From: Hymenobacter puniceus
GTDB taxonomy: Bacteria > Bacteroidota > Bacteroidia > Cytophagales > Hymenobacteraceae
NCBI RefSeq assembly: GCF_014333525.1
Contig: NZ_JACSCX010000009.1
Coordinates: 41,831 to 105,830 of the forward strand
Direction of reading: 5' to 3'
Length of the DNA stretch: 64,000 nucleotides
A program made the position numbers and the translations under genes. The notes under the pieces are model-generated. The model was not told where the DNA came from. It searched no databases and was given only the letters and a program-made list of their open reading frames with translations. Positions 61,823 through 64,000 of this stretch are shown piece after piece (within the stretch, counting starts at the first letter, position 1; each line of letters begins with the position of its first letter).

Positions 61823-62149
61823 ATGCGCTCCTACAAATCCATCGAGCGGCCCGCCCAGGTGCTGGGCATGAACCTGCAGGACCTGGGCCTGCTGGTGGGC
61901 CTATTCATCGGCTCCGTGTTGCTGCTGGGCTTTCTGGGCATGGCAGTCAAAATCCCGCGCCTGGTCTACCTGCTGGTCATCCTGTCGGAAATCGGCCTCC
62001 TGCTGGGCCTGCGCTACCTCACCCGGACCCAGGCCCCCGGCTTCCTGATGGGGTGGCTCTCCTACACCTTCATTCAGCCCCGCCGCCTGGCGGTGGGGCA
62101 ATTACCTCTTCCCGCTCATGGCAAAAACACCCAAAACAACCGCGTTTAA
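61823..62149 (+). CDS. traF: TraF (DUF4133) conjugal transfer protein, VirB3-like
   Basis: A 108-residue protein with two membrane helices (LGLLVGLFIGSVLLLGFLGM and LVYLLVILSEIGLLLGLRYL), a conserved YKSIERPAQVLGM start and a SYTFIQPRR end. This is the DUF4133/TraF family, VirB3-like and required for the mating apparatus. Its 3' end overlaps the traG start by 32 nt, so translation of the two is likely coupled. Confidence 0.88.
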   Translation: MRSYKSIERPAQVLGMNLQDLGLLVGLFIGSVLLLGFLGMAVKIPRLVYLLVILSEIGLLLGLRYLTRTQAPGFLMGWLSYTFIQPRRLAVGQLPLPAHGKNTQNNRV

Positions 62150-64000
62150 CGCGGTGATGCCGGTGCATTCCTTTGAAGAAAACAAGGTGGTTTTCAAGGA
62201 TGGGCGCGTCGCCGTGGGCTTCGTGATTGAGCCGGCCGAAATGGAAAGCTGGACGGTCGAAGACTACGATGCCTTCCAAACGGCGCTGGTGGGCGTGCTG
62301 CGGCCCCTGCCGGTGGGCACCATTGTGCAGAAAACCGACATCTACTACGACCGGCCCTACCGCGAGGACAAAACCCAGCAGACCTACTTCGAGGGCAAGA
62401 TGAACAAGCACTTCTTCGAGCGGCTGGTCTTGTTCCAGAAGTCCTACCTGTTCCTCTCCTTCGCCCCGGTCGCGGTGAAAACCACCCGGACCAATGCCGT
62501 CAATGCGCTGGTAGCCCGGGCCGGGGAAGCCATCATCAAGAATCCTTTCGCGCAGCTTGTGCACACGCTGGAGGTAGCCGAAGCTGGCGCCGTGGAATTT
62601 ACCCAGGGCCTCAAAAACCTGGGCGGCGTAGCGTTTGAGCGCATGAGCAGCCGCGAGATGCACCAACTCTACCTGCAGTACTTCAACCTGAACTTCGACG
62701 GCCAGCCCACCCGGCAGGAGCGCGAAATCGGCAACGACCTGGGCACGCTCAGCGTCGGCGAGCAAAAGGTCAACATCCTCTCCATGGTGGGGCAGGGCAG
62801 CGAGGCCCACGCGGCGGTCAAAAACAGCTACGGGGTCACCGCGCCCATGCTCTACCCGCTCACCCACGTTTTGCAGTGCCCCCACGTGCTCACCCAGGGC
62901 CTGCTCGTGCAGGACACACGCTCTGAATTAAGCTCGCTCGATACCGACCGCAAGCTCAATGCCTCGCTCTCGTTTCTCTCCACCCAGGACAATGCGCTGC
63001 GGGCCGCCGAAGTCGAGGAGTTCACGGCCGAGGTGCGGGCCGAGAACAAGCAGATTGTGGGTCTGCACCTTTCCCTACTGCTGTGGGATACCAACGACAA
63101 CAGCCGGCGCGAAAACATCGAAAAGGCCACAGCGGCGTTTCGATACATGTTCGGCACGGAAAGCGTGGTGGAAAGCTACCTGGCTTTGCCCGTGTTCTTC
63201 GGGCTGCTGCCGGGTAACGCTTACCAGGTACCGGACCGCTGGCTCACCAGTACTGCCGACCGGGGCGCCTGCTACACCCACTGGACGGCCACCTACCGAA
63301 CCGACCCGGTGGGGGAGTACCTGACCGACCGGTTCCGCAACCTGGTGCAGGTAAACCTGTTCAACACGGCCCTGGACAACCAGAACGCCATTGTCATCGG
63401 CCCCTCGGGCTCGGGCAAGAGCTACACCTTCGGCAACCTGATTGTGCAGCGCTTCGAAAAGGGCGCCCGCCAGATTATTATGGATGTGGGCGGCACTTAC
63501 CGCAACGTGCTGCAGTCACTCAACGGAGAGGACTTCGACAACACCTACTTCGAGTACGACCCGCAGCGGCCCATCGAGTTCAACCCCTTCATCGTGCCCC
63601 GCGACGCGTCGGGCAAGTGGCTCTACAACGACGAGAAAACCAACTTCCACCTGGCCCTGCTCGCGGCCCTCTGGAAGGGCGGCAAGGACACGGCCCTGGA
63701 CAAGTCAGAGCGCACCATTCTCTCGCGCTTTCTCATTGAGTACTACGCCTGCCTGAACGAAAGCCCGCGCCTGAACCAGAAGGACGAGGAGTTTCCCGGC
63801 ATGGAAAGCTTCTACCGCTTCGTGGAGCAGTACGACCAGGAGATGCAGAAGCCGGTGGCCGTGCCCGGGGAGGGCGCAGAACCCGACCCGCTGGACGGTG
63901 CCCGCCGGCAGTACCAGAAAAATCTGAAGTACATCGACATGCACCAGTTCTTCCTGGTGCTGGGCCAGTACATCACCGGCGGCCGCTACGAGCGGGTGCT
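62118..64000 (+). CDS. traG: TraG conjugation ATPase (VirB4-like), truncated by window end
   Basis: The first 627 codons of a VirB4-family ATPase that powers the mating channel, from ATG 62118 (MAKTPKTTAFNAVMPVHSF). The N-terminal domain (to about 400) holds CagE/TrbE-type conserved segments; Walker A is G428-PSGSGKS near IVIGPSGSGKSYTF. The frame is open to the window end, so Walker B and the C-terminus are outside. Family length (about 800-850) implies roughly 200 residues missing. No stop or frameshift seen in this part. Confidence 0.93.
   Translation, partial: MAKTPKTTAFNAVMPVHSFEENKVVFKDGRVAVGFVIEPAEMESWTVEDYDAFQTALVGVLRPLPVGTIVQKTDIYYDRPYREDKTQQTYFEGKMNKHFFERLVLFQKSYLFLSFAPVAVKTTRTNAVNALVARAGEAIIKNPFAQLVHTLEVAEAGAVEFTQGLKNLGGVAFERMSSREMHQLYLQYFNLNFDGQPTRQEREIGNDLGTLSVGEQKVNILSMVGQGSEAHAAVKNSYGVTAPMLYPLTHVLQCPHVLTQGLLVQDTRSELSSLDTDRKLNASLSFLSTQDNALRAAEVEEFTAEVRAENKQIVGLHLSLLLWDTNDNSRRENIEKATAAFRYMFGTESVVESYLALPVFFGLLPGNAYQVPDRWLTSTADRGACYTHWTATYRTDPVGEYLTDRFRNLVQVNLFNTALDNQNAIVIGPSGSGKSYTFGNLIVQRFEKGARQIIMDVGGTYRNVLQSLNGEDFDNTYFEYDPQRPIEFNPFIVPRDASGKWLYNDEKTNFHLALLAALWKGGKDTALDKSERTILSRFLIEYYACLNESPRLNQKDEEFPGMESFYRFVEQYDQEMQKPVAVPGEGAEPDPLDGARRQYQKNLKYIDMHQFFLVLGQYITGGRYERV

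Overview
The window looks like part of a large, self-transmissible plasmid (or plasmid-like replicon) of a GC-rich Bacteroidota bacterium, most likely Hymenobacter or a close relative. The evidence is a type IX secretion C-terminal sorting domain, Bacteroidota-only families (DUF6660, DUF4133/DUF4134 conjugation genes, DUF5712-type relaxase, CzcA-TolC fusion), promoters with the Bacteroidota -7 element TAnnTTTG, and scarce Shine-Dalgarno sequences. The genus is inferred from composition and family content; no rRNA or other marker gene is present.

Layout. 1-2.5 kb: the end of a secreted MORN/YwqK-like protein, a SEC-C-motif protein, and a tyrosine recombinase preceded by a loxP-like inverted repeat. 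2.6-12.1 kb: a defence island, all on the minus strand. It holds a CBASS-like operon (DUF2188 protein, CD-NTase ending in glycine, an E2-E1-JAB triple fusion, and a DUF6602 predicted nuclease), a possible small RNA on the plus strand, an MqsR/Panacea toxin-antitoxin pair, and an MmeI-like single-chain restriction-modification enzyme. 12,491-21,515: a complete Tn3-family transposon with 40-bp terminal inverted repeats (39/40 identical) and AAAAA target duplications. It carries tnpR, a res region, tnpA, and a cargo of a T9SS-exported HEXXH metalloprotease plus a lipoprotein. 21.5-23.6 kb: an iteron origin (ten direct 16-bp repeats, mostly on a 22-bp rhythm) and its Rep_3 initiator.

24-46 kb: a metal-homeostasis region. 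It contains a TetR/MBL-fold pair, mntH under tandem DtxR/MntR-type operators, an outer-membrane protein, DUF6660, a CzcA-CzcC fusion with its CzcB adaptor, YnfA, a multi-pass membrane protein, a Zn/Cd P-type ATPase, a CDF exporter, a dihydrolipoamide dehydrogenase, two DUF305 lipoproteins, an LpxR-like lipid A deacylase, DUF3703, DUF5990, and an ArsR-MerTP-GDCCVxC operon without merA.

46-64 kb: plasmid transfer and maintenance. It contains a Fic protein with a small partner, a type IV coupling protein, a relaxase and a mobilization protein next to a hairpin-rich candidate oriT, ParA with an AT-hook/RHH-like partner behind an AT-rich repeat array, an XRE-like regulator, an ArdC antirestriction protein, a toprim primase-like protein, two paralogous unknowns, and the start of the conjugation operon (TraE, TraF, and TraG truncated by the window end).

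Together the genes describe a mobile replicon that replicates (Rep/iterons), partitions (ParA), may resolve multimers (tyrosine recombinase), transfers (Mob/Tra), evades host restriction (ArdC), excludes phage (CBASS, R-M, TA) and gives its host heavy-metal efflux.
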